Positions 9,367 through 18,390 are shown, counted from the stretch's first letter. The stretch: 44,207 nucleotides of DNA from an uncultured Methylobacter sp. (GCA_903832775.1 CAILCX010000116.1:1-44207); one strand, 5' to 3'. Numbers and translations are program-made. Notes: generated by a model from the sequence alone, not told the origin.

Positions 9367-10106
9367 TGACTGAGAAAATACCTTTTGATGCGATTTTTTC
9401 TGGCGTTATTGGCCAAGATTATGAGTTACTCAATTTAATCTGCCCGTTAGCAACCCAAATGAGCCAACTTGTTGGTCTTGCGGCTGCAGATTATGCTGTG
9501 CAAGCAACTGAAAATGTTAATGTTGTAGAGTTAGGTGGTGGTACTGGAATTACAACCCTGGCGTTATTATCAGCATCTGATAAATTTAATATCTTAAGTA
9601 TTGATAACGAACCCGTCATGCAGAAGCAAGCCAAACAACATCTGGATGAATGGGTTAAGCAAGAAAGGTTGGCATTTTGTGGTGATGATGCGTTGACGGC
9701 ACTAAAAAACATAGCGACTAGCAGCGTCGAAATAGTGGCTACTGCTTATACCTTACATAATTTTTTAAATATTTATCGTAAAGAAGTCATACAGGAAATT
9801 TATAGAATATTAAAACCTGGAGGGCAATTTATTAATGGTGATCGCTATGCTTTGGACGATCTTGATAAACAGATTCGCCTCATACAAAACGAAGTCAGCG
9901 GCTATTTTAAGGTTTTGCCTCAGCTTGATAAATTGGATGTCATGGAGCATTGGATCGTTCATTTATTTAGCGATGAATCAGAAAATCATATTATGCGTGA
10001 AGCGGTAGCATTAGCTGAGCTAAGTGCAGCCGGATTCTCGCAAATCAATCTTACTAATCGACGTGAAGTCAATGCGCTGGTGACAGCCATAAAGCCTGAG
10101 CTATAA
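9363..10106 (+). CDS. Class I SAM-dependent methyltransferase
   Basis: 247 aa. SAM-binding motif I is VELGGGTGITTLALL near residue 56; motif II is ILSIDNEP; a post-motif block is YRILKPGGQFINGDRYALDD. The unusual N-terminus (FDAIFSGVIGQDYELLNLICP) replaces the helical cap of UbiE/COQ5-like proteins and probably forms the substrate pocket. The substrate is unknown. Start choice: two tandem ATGs at 9363 and 9366; the first overlaps the upstream stop. The next gene begins nine bases later, suggesting an operon DUF1244 - methyltransferase - lipoprotein hydrolase. Confidence 0.88.
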   Translation: MMTEKIPFDAIFSGVIGQDYELLNLICPLATQMSQLVGLAAADYAVQATENVNVVELGGGTGITTLALLSASDKFNILSIDNEPVMQKQAKQHLDEWVKQERLAFCGDDALTALKNIATSSVEIVATAYTLHNFLNIYRKEVIQEIYRILKPGGQFINGDRYALDDLDKQIRLIQNEVSGYFKVLPQLDKLDVMEHWIVHLFSDESENHIMREAVALAELSAAGFSQINLTNRREVNALVTAIKPEL

Positions 10107-10114
10107 AGTTACTT

Positions 10115-11356
10115 ATGAAAAACAGTCTCAAAATCAGCTTGTTGCTTGTCATTATCATATTGCTAAGCGGCTGCGCCAGTTTTGGCAAAGGCATAGCAGA
10201 AGCTTTTCTTGAAAAACAGCAGGCTGTCGATACGCGCCTATGTGAAATTCGGGGCAAGCCATTTAAAGGACTCTCGCCTTTTCTGGGCAATAAGCCGGGT
10301 AAAATGAAGGTCCTGATGGTTCATGGGGTAGGGGATCATTTACCGGGTTATACCACTCAATTCCTGGAAAAACTCGCCAAGGAACTGGACCTCACTGCAA
10401 TGGCCGCGCAGGTCAAAAATATTACACTAACAAGTCGAATTGATACGACTAAAAATTTGGGTAATTTAAGAATTACCCGATTATTAAGCAAAGACAGGGT
10501 TAAAGAATTACTGTTTTATGAATTAACCTGGTCTGTAATTACTGCCAAGCAAAAAGAGGTGTTGGCTTATGATAATTCGGGTGAATATTCGTTTCGCAGA
10601 GCTGAAGTCAATAATTTGATGAAGAAGTTTTCCAACGATACCAGTCCTGATCCCATTATTTATTTGGGAGAAAGTCGGGAAGATATACTGGTTTCTTTTG
10701 GTCAATCTTTCTGCTGGATGACTAAAAGCAAGTGGAATGAATTACCCGATGATGTTTCTCAAGCCTGTTCATTTAATGATGATACGGCGGCAGAGAATGC
10801 AAAGATTGACCAGTATTCGTTTATTTCACACAGCCTGGGTAGTCGCATCACTATTGATGGCATGCAACGTATTGCTTCCTTGCTGTATACGCGAGATCCA
10901 GATTTTACTCAGGCCCTAAAGGATAAGGTAATTCCGGTTTATATGCTGTCCAACCAATTGCCTATGTTGCAGTTAGGTCGTCAATTGCCTGAGGTGAGTA
11001 ATCAAAAAGCTGCTTTTTGTCAGTCGAATGGCGAAAAATATAATCAACGGATGTTAGCTAAAATGCCCATTATTGCCTTTAGTGATCCTAATGATTTATT
11101 AAGTTATGCAATACCCCATGGTTTTGTAGAAAAGTACCTCGATTCAAGGTTATGTACTGACGTTACAAATATCAACATTAACATCGCGAATGTTTTTGAT
11201 GCGTTCGGAATGGGAAAATTCGCTAACCCTCTTGAGGCGCATGTGGGTTACGATACCGATGATAGGGTCGTGGCGTTAATTGCCAAAGGTATTGGCAATG
11301 TAAACACAGCTAAGGTTGTTTCGGAACGTTGTCAATGGACTGAGACAATAGATTAA
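10115..11356 (+). CDS. Lipoprotein with alpha/beta-hydrolase-like core
   Basis: 413 aa. The signal peptide ends in a lipobox, ILLSGCASF, with the cysteine near residue 20. Two segments suggest an alpha/beta hydrolase fold: VLMVHGVGDH (oxyanion-loop type HGxG) near residue 67, and QYSFISHSLGSRI near residue 240, a nucleophile elbow with SxSxG-type sequence. A candidate acid/His pair lies toward the C-terminus (AHVGYDTDDRVVALI). Thus it may be an envelope-attached esterase, lipase or thioesterase. The middle 130 residues are not recognisable. It is separated by eight bases from the methyltransferase gene. Function is inferred from motifs only. Confidence 0.75.
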   Translation: MKNSLKISLLLVIIILLSGCASFGKGIAEAFLEKQQAVDTRLCEIRGKPFKGLSPFLGNKPGKMKVLMVHGVGDHLPGYTTQFLEKLAKELDLTAMAAQVKNITLTSRIDTTKNLGNLRITRLLSKDRVKELLFYELTWSVITAKQKEVLAYDNSGEYSFRRAEVNNLMKKFSNDTSPDPIIYLGESREDILVSFGQSFCWMTKSKWNELPDDVSQACSFNDDTAAENAKIDQYSFISHSLGSRITIDGMQRIASLLYTRDPDFTQALKDKVIPVYMLSNQLPMLQLGRQLPEVSNQKAAFCQSNGEKYNQRMLAKMPIIAFSDPNDLLSYAIPHGFVEKYLDSRLCTDVTNININIANVFDAFGMGKFANPLEAHVGYDTDDRVVALIAKGIGNVNTAKVVSERCQWTETID

Positions 11357-11374
11357 TGTTTCCAAGAATAGAAA

Positions 11375-11397
11375 TGGGTTGGTACTTTTTCAACCCA
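11375..11397. terminator. Perfect 7-bp hairpin between convergent genes
   Basis: TGGGTTG and CAACCCA flank a nine-base T-rich loop, between the lipoprotein hydrolase (+) and the GH17-like gene (-), which ends 9 bases away. On the minus strand the hairpin is followed by a T-rich stretch, so it could terminate the multicopper oxidase operon. Confidence 0.55.
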
Positions 11398-11405
11398 ACA
11401 TCCAC

Positions 11406-12386
11406 CTAAAAACGCATGCAAGAATAGGGTGCCTCACCTTTGCAAATACCCCAAAAACTGCCAAAATTTCCTTCGTTACTAGGTTTCCAGCTTTCCGAAA
11501 AAGCTTCAAAAACTACGCCGCCCCAGCCTTTTTTAGTGAGTTTCTTAAAAGTGGATTTAACGACCAGCTCTTGATTTTTTTGGCCAGCAACACTGCAATG
11601 CTGCTGGGTGCGTTTGTTAATTTCAGTGCCACCTTCAGGGCCATTGGGCCAACCAAATTCAGTTAGCGTTAGTGGCTTATCGGGATAAGTCCTATGAACA
11701 TCTTCAAGTCTAGCGATATGAAAATCTGCGGCTTTTTCTGCCGGCGTACACGGAAAAACACCGGAATGTTTGTTTTCCCACCAGGGAAAAATATTGATCC
11801 CGATCCAATCGACTTGCGCACCAAAATTGGTTTGATGACAAGGTGAAACCCGGTTGCACCATTCCCACCAGGTATCAATGGTAGTGATGGGTTGAGTTAC
11901 GCCTGCTTTGTGTAACTCATCGATGCAACGAGTGATTTCGCCATCAAACTCATAATTGTGGCGGGTTCTGACTTCGGAACCGCAACTCAATTTGATAATG
12001 GTTTTTGGAAAGGCTTTTGCTACTTCGATACCTCTGGCGATAGATTTTGAATTAACGGCAATATCATTATCGAGCCAGATAATCGCTATGACTTTAAGAT
12101 GCCGGGCTTCCGCTGCGGCAAAAGTATGTTCCAAGCCATTCATCACGCCGTAAGTCATGATGCAGCGAAAAGGCGTTTCCTTGACTAAAGTGTCGAGTAG
12201 CTGATTAATTAATTCTTTGGATGGTTGCGCGCCGTAATCCGGATTAAGTTTGCCCACATAAGGACTAAATGCAGCGCATTGTAGGGAATCTTTAGGAACA
12301 GCTTTTGTCGGTTGTGAACGCGCTGAGGCGTTTTGGCAGATGAATATCGCGGTGGAAAGTGTAAGAAATAAAAGCAATTGTTTCAT
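11406..12386 (-). CDS. Secreted GH17-like beta-glucanase
   Basis: 326 aa from the ATG at 12386, which has AAGGA five bases upstream; the open frame extends 12 codons further but then lacks a signal peptide at the front. The signal peptide is MKQLLLFLTLSTAIFICQNASA. The barrel pattern resembles GH17 exo-beta-1,3-glucanases: CAAFSPYVGKLNPDYG at the start, a candidate acid/base Glu in LSCGSEVRTRH (about residue 135), and the nucleophile region LTLTEFGWPNGPEGG (about residue 242). Six or more cysteines suggest disulfides. Probably periplasmic or extracellular, acting on beta-glucans. It is the last gene of a unit led by a multicopper oxidase and a cupredoxin, 39 bases after the latter. Confidence 0.8.
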   Translation of the reverse strand: MKQLLLFLTLSTAIFICQNASARSQPTKAVPKDSLQCAAFSPYVGKLNPDYGAQPSKELINQLLDTLVKETPFRCIMTYGVMNGLEHTFAAAEARHLKVIAIIWLDNDIAVNSKSIARGIEVAKAFPKTIIKLSCGSEVRTRHNYEFDGEITRCIDELHKAGVTQPITTIDTWWEWCNRVSPCHQTNFGAQVDWIGINIFPWWENKHSGVFPCTPAEKAADFHIARLEDVHRTYPDKPLTLTEFGWPNGPEGGTEINKRTQQHCSVAGQKNQELVVKSTFKKLTKKGWGGVVFEAFSESWKPSNEGNFGSFWGICKGEAPYSCMRF

Positions 12387-12425
12387 GGTGTCCTTGAAGT
12401 ATTTAGGGATAATGTTATCCAATTC

Positions 12426-13082
12426 CTACCATTTTTTTCTGATAACGAAAAATGGAATCACGCAACCTGCCAAAATACATAAAATCAACACAGCCCAAGT
12501 TGTCTGTTGCCAGTCGACCGGATAAATATCTGCTTTAACCGGCTTGCTGATGCCGGGAATACTGGGTAAATCTACATCTCCACCATCGACTTTTAATTGC
12601 GCCTTCATGCCTTTTTCCATGTGTTGCGCTATTTCACAGTGCACCAGATAAGTTTTCTTCTGGCTGGGCACAATCAACGAAGCTTTTAATTCGCCCTGGC
12701 CGTAAAGTTCCAGATGAAACATGCCCTGTGGATAGAGATAGCCCGGCAAACCATGAATCATCAATTGATGGCGTATCTGGTCATCATTGATAAAGGTGAT
12801 ATTGATTCGGGAGCAGGGCGCAACGTCCCATTCCTGATTGTCAAAAGCAAACATTTTTCCAGGGAATTTTAACGCATGCTTCTGACCGGCATGAATGGTG
12901 ATGTTAACGTCGCCGGAAATTTTCGGGCAATCTTTGGGCAGATTGTCGGTATTGGCATTCATTATCATGCCTTTTTCATCCATTTGCATGCTACCGTTAT
13001 GCATCATGGTCATGGAGTCATCTGCTCTGGATATTTGGCAGTGTAAGCCCAGCAGGCAAAAGAGTATCAAAAATATTTTCAT
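12426..13082 (-). CDS. Membrane-anchored cupredoxin
   Basis: 218 aa. A signal peptide (residues 1-20) is followed by a Met/His-rich stretch (MTMMHNGSMQM) that may bind copper. Residues 60-165 form a cupredoxin domain with the type 1 copper ligands His in RHQLMIHG and Cys-x4-His-x4-Met in VHCEIAQHMEKGM. A C-terminal membrane helix (WAVLILCILAGCVIPFFVI) and a basic tail anchor it with the copper domain in the periplasm. It overlaps the end of the multicopper oxidase gene by four bases, so it is a natural electron donor or acceptor for that enzyme; this pairing is inference from coupling. Confidence 0.88.
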   Translation of the reverse strand: MKIFLILFCLLGLHCQISRADDSMTMMHNGSMQMDEKGMIMNANTDNLPKDCPKISGDVNITIHAGQKHALKFPGKMFAFDNQEWDVAPCSRINITFINDDQIRHQLMIHGLPGYLYPQGMFHLELYGQGELKASLIVPSQKKTYLVHCEIAQHMEKGMKAQLKVDGGDVDLPSIPGISKPVKADIYPVDWQQTTWAVLILCILAGCVIPFFVIRKKW

Positions 13083-14743
13083 GACTTTTGTTTCCGCTTA
13101 TAAATCAATATCATCAAAATAACCAGACCAATACCTAAACCGGTTGCCAAGCCAAACAGGATGAGTCGCAGATAATCAGGCTTTAACAAACCGGGTTCGC
13201 CCAATAGCGGCGCGAATTCGCCTTGCCCCCATACTGCCTGTTTTTTTGCGTAATAATCTTTATTAAAAACCTGATCAAGCAAAGCCTCATGCATTTTTGG
13301 CATGCCTTGCTCATCAAGATAAGGCTTATAGGCCAGTATCGCAATATTACCGCCCGGTTCCATGCCATCAGTGGTTGTGCCGGTCGGGACATGGTCATGA
13401 AACATCCATAAACCCGGGCCATAACTGTGTAAACCGTCGTTTCGGGTTTGCAAACGTAAATCAAGTCGTTGCGCCGGAGCAATATCGAAGACATCGCGGG
13501 TTATTTGCGTGGCTTCGGGTTGGTCGACGCCATCATAAGCAGTGATGGTAGCCTTATGACCGTGAATATGTAGAGCAACTAAAGAGCGCTGGGCATTAGC
13601 CACATGCAGTTTTATATCTTCGTTTTCATTGGCGACAATCAGGCTGTCTCTGAGCGTGTAAGGAAAAGAATGGCCGTTGAGCATGAAGTAGTTTTCAAAG
13701 GACTCAGTCATGTTGTATTCACGGCTCATCCTGTGCGCGATAAGTCTTGGATCGTTAGCCTCCTGAATAATTTTGGCCAGTTTTTTATCAACAGATTGAT
13801 AATATAAATCATATTCCTGGCTGAAATATTTTTGGACGGCAACCGCAGGATGACGCACCTGGCCAGCGCCGATATTAAAGGTTTGCACCCAATTGTCGGG
13901 TTTGTTTTCTTCGACAATGAACAGGCCGTTTAAGCCCATCATATAATGTTGGGCGGTCTGTACGTGGCAATGGTAATACATTGAGCCGGTATGTCTGGGC
14001 TGGATTTCGTAGGTGTGGATTTTGCCGGGAAACACCGGATGTTCTTCCATGCCGTCATTATCGTCACCGGCGGGTGTTAGCCAGGAATGGTCAACGCCAT
14101 GAAGATGTATGGTGTGCGGCAAATAATGGGTGTTTTCCAGCGTGATATAGACTTTGTCGCCCTGCTCAACCCGAATAACCGGGGACGGTGCGCGCAACAA
14201 CGGATTGGCGACCAGGGAATTGAAGTTTTTAAGCGCCATGCCGCTGGATTTGGGAGCATAGACCCAAAGTCCTGGCTGAATACCGGGAGCAATGTCAAAA
14301 GTGTTAATCAGAAAGTCGCCGTCCGGACTGGCGCCGTTAAGTTCCACCACTTCCAGTTTGATGCGAATAATGTCAGGGTCGCCATCGCCATCCAGATCAT
14401 CACTCATCGTTAACGCGTCCTGTGCAAAATGAGTTTGCATCAGCGTTTGCATCGAGACATTATTGGTGCCTTTGACCGACACAGCAATATCATAGGGGTT
14501 ATCAGGTTCGCAGGAGGGCGAGGCTTCAATCTTTACGCCATCAATGACTTGTGCCTCACGCCATTCGGGATGTTCATTCGAGCAGGGTTTTTCGACGGCA
14601 ACGGTTTCCCCGGTACGATTAAAAACAGTTGCAGGGGGCGTTAGTCCCGATTTCTGTAAGGTCGATGGAGCTAAATAAACGGCGCTAGCCGCTAAGCCGG
14701 AGATAACTACTATCAATAAAACGAACAGCGATCTTTTGCTCAT
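13079..14743 (-). CDS. Membrane-anchored multicopper oxidase
   Basis: 554 aa. An N-terminal hydrophobic segment (residues 5-25) and a C-terminal helix (about 525-547) would place the catalytic part in the periplasm. A DLDGDGDPD stretch near residue 115 looks like a calcium-binding loop. Copper motifs in order: HLHGVDH, then YYHCHVQTAQHYMMG, then ALHIHGHK, then MFHDHVPTGTTTDGM. The second motif has the Cys, His and Met of a type 1 copper site; the fourth has Asp where a type 1 Cys would be. The type 1 copper therefore appears to sit in the first half, as in two-domain type C oxidases and copper nitrite reductases, while the His pairs for a trinuclear cluster persist. First gene of a three-gene unit. 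Substrate unknown. Confidence 0.88.
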   Translation of the reverse strand: MSKRSLFVLLIVVISGLAASAVYLAPSTLQKSGLTPPATVFNRTGETVAVEKPCSNEHPEWREAQVIDGVKIEASPSCEPDNPYDIAVSVKGTNNVSMQTLMQTHFAQDALTMSDDLDGDGDPDIIRIKLEVVELNGASPDGDFLINTFDIAPGIQPGLWVYAPKSSGMALKNFNSLVANPLLRAPSPVIRVEQGDKVYITLENTHYLPHTIHLHGVDHSWLTPAGDDNDGMEEHPVFPGKIHTYEIQPRHTGSMYYHCHVQTAQHYMMGLNGLFIVEENKPDNWVQTFNIGAGQVRHPAVAVQKYFSQEYDLYYQSVDKKLAKIIQEANDPRLIAHRMSREYNMTESFENYFMLNGHSFPYTLRDSLIVANENEDIKLHVANAQRSLVALHIHGHKATITAYDGVDQPEATQITRDVFDIAPAQRLDLRLQTRNDGLHSYGPGLWMFHDHVPTGTTTDGMEPGGNIAILAYKPYLDEQGMPKMHEALLDQVFNKDYYAKKQAVWGQGEFAPLLGEPGLLKPDYLRLILFGLATGLGIGLVILMILIYKRKQKS

Positions 14744-15008
14744 ATAACTAAAATGAAATCTATAAAGTGGTTGTATTGTAAATCTCCACCCTGTTAAAAC
14801 CTAGGTGCATTTTTATTATGGCGTTGCTTAGAGGTGACGATATTTGTTTTCAGTTGGCTAGACTGACATTTTAAATAACACTATCAGGCAGTATACTTGT
14901 TATAATTTATTTAATTTCTCTAATGATCATCAGGTCGCTTACTCCAGATCTAAAGAGCATTAAGTTTTTTAGTCTTTATGGGTACAAATCTTTACCGGGT
15001 ATTAATGC

Positions 15009-15548
15009 ATGTCTAATTCAAACTCCTATAATCCTGATCTCGATTGGACCCAGGTAAGGGAAACATCAAAAATGCTTATTTTATCGGCTATTCAGGTAGA
15101 AGATATGTTGAATGAGGCTGATCTATCGGTCAATACTTTAACTGAGTCGTTTACTGCCATTGTTGAGAATATGCATGCCATTAATGATCATTTACTGACG
15201 TTGGATAACAGTAAAATAAGAGATGACGCCTTAGCCTGTTGTTCCGAAACAACCGATAAAATTCAGTCTTCGATTATTGCTTTCCAGTTTTATGATCGGA
15301 TGCAACAATGTTTACAACATGTTACCTCTAATTTAAAAGGCTTATCTGAGTTGGTGGAAAGTCCTGATCGTCTTTATAACCCCTCAGAATGGCGGCAGTT
15401 TCAAACGCTAATTCGTGCCCGCTACACCATGGAATCAGAAAAACTGATGTTTGATGCTATCGTTGAAGGTAAATCAGTGAATGAAGCGTTGACGATAAAA
15501 AATACGCATCAGGAAGAAGATCAGTCCGACAATATTGAGCTTTTTTAA
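15009..15548 (+). CDS. Helical protein with CheZ-like motif
   Basis: 179 aa; not in a family I can name with certainty. Predicted helical throughout, with no signal peptide or membrane segment. Residues 85-108 read as an amphipathic helix with IAFQFYDRMQQCLQHV. The D-x3-Q arrangement in YDRMQQ resembles the catalytic D-x3-Q of CheZ-type phosphatases that dephosphorylate CheY, so a role in two-component or chemotaxis signalling is possible but unproven. It is six bases upstream of a TPR lipoprotein gene, so the two are probably co-transcribed. The gap 14744-15008 has no gene; a TATAAT lies at 14901-14906 but without a convincing -35. Confidence 0.65.
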   Translation: MSNSNSYNPDLDWTQVRETSKMLILSAIQVEDMLNEADLSVNTLTESFTAIVENMHAINDHLLTLDNSKIRDDALACCSETTDKIQSSIIAFQFYDRMQQCLQHVTSNLKGLSELVESPDRLYNPSEWRQFQTLIRARYTMESEKLMFDAIVEGKSVNEALTIKNTHQEEDQSDNIELF

Positions 15549-15554
15549 TAAATC

Positions 15555-16328
15555 ATGTCATTTACCCGATTAGTCATAATTTGTACCTTGTCCTTTTTGT
15601 TTGCCGGTTGCTCCGAGTTTTACGGATCACAACCGCCCGCGCCAATCTATGGCGGTCAGGCAAAGAGTCAAAAACCTGCTGCAAGCCCGCAAAAAAAATC
15701 AAAATCACATAAGACTCCCTCTAATGAAGTTGTTAAAATTCAGCCTCTTAAAGATATTTCAGTGATAAAGCCCGAGGCAATTCCTTCTTCCTTGCCACCG
15801 GCAGAACAGGTTCCGTTGGGAAGCATACCACCAGTCGAGCCTACCAAGGCTGCGGGGGGTTCTGAAATGTCGGAATCGGCTGCCCCAGCCGATATTGCTC
15901 CTGTTATAGAACCAAAACGGGAGCAACCCTTGCTGCTTTCTGCCCCGCCACCACCAGTGTCCTCGCCTGAATTAACCGCGTTTGAGCCCATGGAGGCTAC
16001 AGCGTCAATGACGCCTGCAGTTGGTGCGCTGGTTTTGGCCGCGAATCAAAACAGTCAGAGAGGTGATCTGGAATTGGCGGCGGCATCGCTAGAGCGAGCC
16101 ATCAGAATTGAGCCAAGAAATGCAAATTTGTATTATAAATTGGCTTTATTGAGATTAAAGCAGGAAAAACCCCGTTTGTCGGAAGATCTCGCCAAAAAAT
16201 CTGCCTTATTGGCGGCTTCGGATAATAAACTGAAAAAACACTGCTGGTTGTTGATCGCTCATGTCAGAGAAATTCAGCAAAATTTTACCGGGGCAAAAGA
16301 AGCCCGGGCGAAGGCAGAGAATTTTTAA
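15555..16328 (+). CDS. Lipoprotein with TPR repeats
   Basis: 257 aa. The signal peptide ends in LFAGC with the lipid-bearing Cys near residue 19. Residues 25-150 are Pro-, Ser-, Ala- and Lys-rich and probably extended through the periplasm. Residues about 155-255 form tetratricopeptide-like helices (QRGDLELAAASLERAIRIEP, then NLYYKLALLRLKQEKP). Such proteins usually scaffold protein contacts in the envelope. It follows the CheZ-like-motif gene with a six-base gap. No specific partner can be read from the sequence. Confidence 0.82.
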   Translation: MSFTRLVIICTLSFLFAGCSEFYGSQPPAPIYGGQAKSQKPAASPQKKSKSHKTPSNEVVKIQPLKDISVIKPEAIPSSLPPAEQVPLGSIPPVEPTKAAGGSEMSESAAPADIAPVIEPKREQPLLLSAPPPPVSSPELTAFEPMEATASMTPAVGALVLAANQNSQRGDLELAAASLERAIRIEPRNANLYYKLALLRLKQEKPRLSEDLAKKSALLAASDNKLKKHCWLLIAHVREIQQNFTGAKEARAKAENF

Positions 16329-16426
16329 GCGCTACGTACTCAAAAAATATTGTTTCCTCCACGAAAAGCACGATATTTTAATGAGTCGCAGCGGTTTTAG
16401 GCTCATACATTTATGTCAATCATAAG

Positions 16427-16455
16427 CTCGCTAAAGAAGATGATGCTTTAGCGAG
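16427..16455 (+). promoter_or_regulatory. selO: Perfect 10-bp hairpin just upstream of selO
   Basis: CTCGCTAAAG and CTTTAGCGAG flank a nine-base loop and end 16 bases before the selO start codon. There is no following U-run, so it is not a typical terminator. It may close off the ribosome binding region or mark the 3' end of the upstream message. Confidence 0.55.
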
Positions 16456-16471
16456 TGAAAGAGCAAAGCCG

Positions 16472-18079
16472 ATGAATTACCAAGCTAAAACCCCACACCT
16501 TGATGACTTGATCTTCGATAATCGTTTCACGCGCGAGTTACCTGCAGACCCAGAAATCACTAACAATCGTCGTCAGGTACATGGCGCTTCTTATTCGCGC
16601 GTTCTGCCGACGCCCGTTAAACAACCTCAAACCGTAGCCTATTCCCATGAAGTAGCAGAGCTTCTGGGCTTGACGCGGGAAATTTGTGAATCAGCTGATT
16701 TTACACAGGTGTTTGCCGGTAATCGTCAATTAGCGGGTATGGATTGTTATGCGACCTGTTACGGCGGCCACCAGTTTGGCAATTGGGCGGGACAACTCGG
16801 TGACGGTCGGGCTATTAATTTAGGGGAAGTCTTAAACAGTAATGATGAGCATCTGACCTTGCAACTGAAAGGTTCAGGTGCAACACCTTATTCACGGAAT
16901 GCAGACGGACTGGCAGTTTTACGCTCCTCGGTGCGTGAGTTTCTGTGCAGCGAAGCAATGCATCATTTGGGTGTGCCGACCACGAGAGCGTTAAGCCTTA
17001 TTCTGACTGGCGAGGAAGTCATTCGGGATATGTTTTACAACGGCAATCCCAAAGCCGAACCGGGTGCAGTGGTTTGTAGGGTTGCGCCGTCCTTTACCCG
17101 TTTTGGCAGTTTTCAGATTCTTGCTGCCCGAAAGGATATTAACTTATTGAAGAAACTGGTGGATTTCACAATTTTTACCGATTTCCCGCATTTGGGTGAA
17201 CCTTCCGTTGAGGTTTATCTCGCATGGTTTGAAGAAGTTTGTCAACGAACCGCAGAAATGATTGTGCACTGGCAGCGGGTCGGTTTTGTTCATGGCGTTA
17301 TGAATACCGATAATATGTCGATTCTTGGCCTTACCATTGATTATGGTCCATACGGCTGGCTGGAGAATTATGACCCCAACTGGACACCTAATACGACTGA
17401 TTCAGCTGAACGTCGTTATCGTTTTGGCAGTCAGCCGCAAATTGCTTTCTGGAATCTCGGGCAATTGGCCAATGCAATTTATCCACTTATAGAACAGGTT
17501 GAGCCGCTGCAACAAGCCATTAATGTTTATCAGCAGACCTTTGAGCAAGGCTGGCAATTAATGGTGGCCGCCAAGCTGGGGCTTAATGTTTATGATCCAG
17601 AGATCGATAATGAATTTAATACCGAGCTATTGGATTTATTGCAATTAGTTGAAACGGATATGACGATTTTTTATCGTAAGCTTGCGCTGTTGGTTATGGA
17701 TAGTGAGCTCAGTAATGAAGTGTTGATGTTGCCTTTGCTGGATGCTTATTATGTTCCGGACCAATTAACCGAAGCTTACATTGTGCGACTTGGCAATTGG
17801 CTCAGGCACTATATTAAACGTGTTCAAAGTACAGGCGTCAGCACAGCTGAACGGCAAAAAACAATGAATGCAGCTAACCCCAAATATGTATTACGCAATT
17901 ACCTGGCGCAACTGGCCATTGATAAAGCCGAGCAGGGTGATTTTTCAATGGTGAATGAGTTGCTGGAAATATTGCGTCATCCTTATGATGAACAGCCTGG
18001 TAAAGAAGATTTCGCCTTAAAACGCCCTGACTGGGCAAGACAAAGGGCCGGTTGTTCAATGTTGTCTTGCAGTTCTTGA
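16472..18079 (+). CDS. selO: Protein adenylyltransferase SelO (YdiU family)
   Basis: 535 aa. SelO is a pseudokinase that binds ATP in a flipped orientation and transfers AMP to Ser, Thr or Tyr of target proteins, in enteric bacteria in response to oxidative stress. Family blocks are all present: ATCYGGHQFGNWAGQLGDGR (glycine-rich, near residue 92), LQLKGSGATPYSRNADGLAV, SVREFLCSEAMHHLGVPTTR, and FVHGVMNTDNMSILGLTIDYGPYGW, which includes the metal-binding Asn and Asp. The C-terminus ends CSMLSCSS; a conserved C-terminal cysteine forms a disulfide in homologues. It is preceded by a perfect hairpin and followed by convergent genes. Confidence 0.96.
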   Translation: MNYQAKTPHLDDLIFDNRFTRELPADPEITNNRRQVHGASYSRVLPTPVKQPQTVAYSHEVAELLGLTREICESADFTQVFAGNRQLAGMDCYATCYGGHQFGNWAGQLGDGRAINLGEVLNSNDEHLTLQLKGSGATPYSRNADGLAVLRSSVREFLCSEAMHHLGVPTTRALSLILTGEEVIRDMFYNGNPKAEPGAVVCRVAPSFTRFGSFQILAARKDINLLKKLVDFTIFTDFPHLGEPSVEVYLAWFEEVCQRTAEMIVHWQRVGFVHGVMNTDNMSILGLTIDYGPYGWLENYDPNWTPNTTDSAERRYRFGSQPQIAFWNLGQLANAIYPLIEQVEPLQQAINVYQQTFEQGWQLMVAAKLGLNVYDPEIDNEFNTELLDLLQLVETDMTIFYRKLALLVMDSELSNEVLMLPLLDAYYVPDQLTEAYIVRLGNWLRHYIKRVQSTGVSTAERQKTMNAANPKYVLRNYLAQLAIDKAEQGDFSMVNELLEILRHPYDEQPGKEDFALKRPDWARQRAGCSMLSCSS

Positions 18080-18390
18080 GACTAAAAATCGCAATTGGTC
18101 TACTAAAGAAATGGAACAAATCAATATAATGTATTGATTTAGCAAATCAACCTTTAGTTCTAAAAATATTTCTATCCAAAGCCAGCTTTGGACTCCACGC
18201 CGGAGTTCGAAGCTGGCTTTGAACAAGTTGCGATGAGTGACTCTGACCTGATGATAATTGAGTTACTCAATTATCATTTAAAATACTGTTTTAATTGAAG
18301 AAAAAATTATGTGATGGGCTGTAACCAGATATTTCATTTAATACTTTTGTGTTTTTAGTGGATAAAACTACTGCGTAACATCAATTAATA
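18080..18390. repeat. Gene-free stretch with long hairpin
   Basis: 311 bases between selO (+) and the FliK-like gene (-). The main feature is an inverted repeat at 18178-18220: AAAGCCAGCTT pairs with AAGCTGGCTTT, and an inner GACTCC pairs with GGAGTT (one G-U) around a four-base loop. This 17-bp stem has no U-run, so it resembles a palindromic repeat element more than a simple terminator. A smaller inverted repeat, TAATTGAGTTACTCAATTA, lies at 18256-18274. No other feature is visible. Confidence 0.6.

Noticed and set aside
13079-14743. Copper nitrite reductase (NirK) assignment
   Set aside because: The type 1 site position is similar, but the protein is far longer, has His motifs for a trinuclear cluster and two membrane segments, so NirK is not supported.
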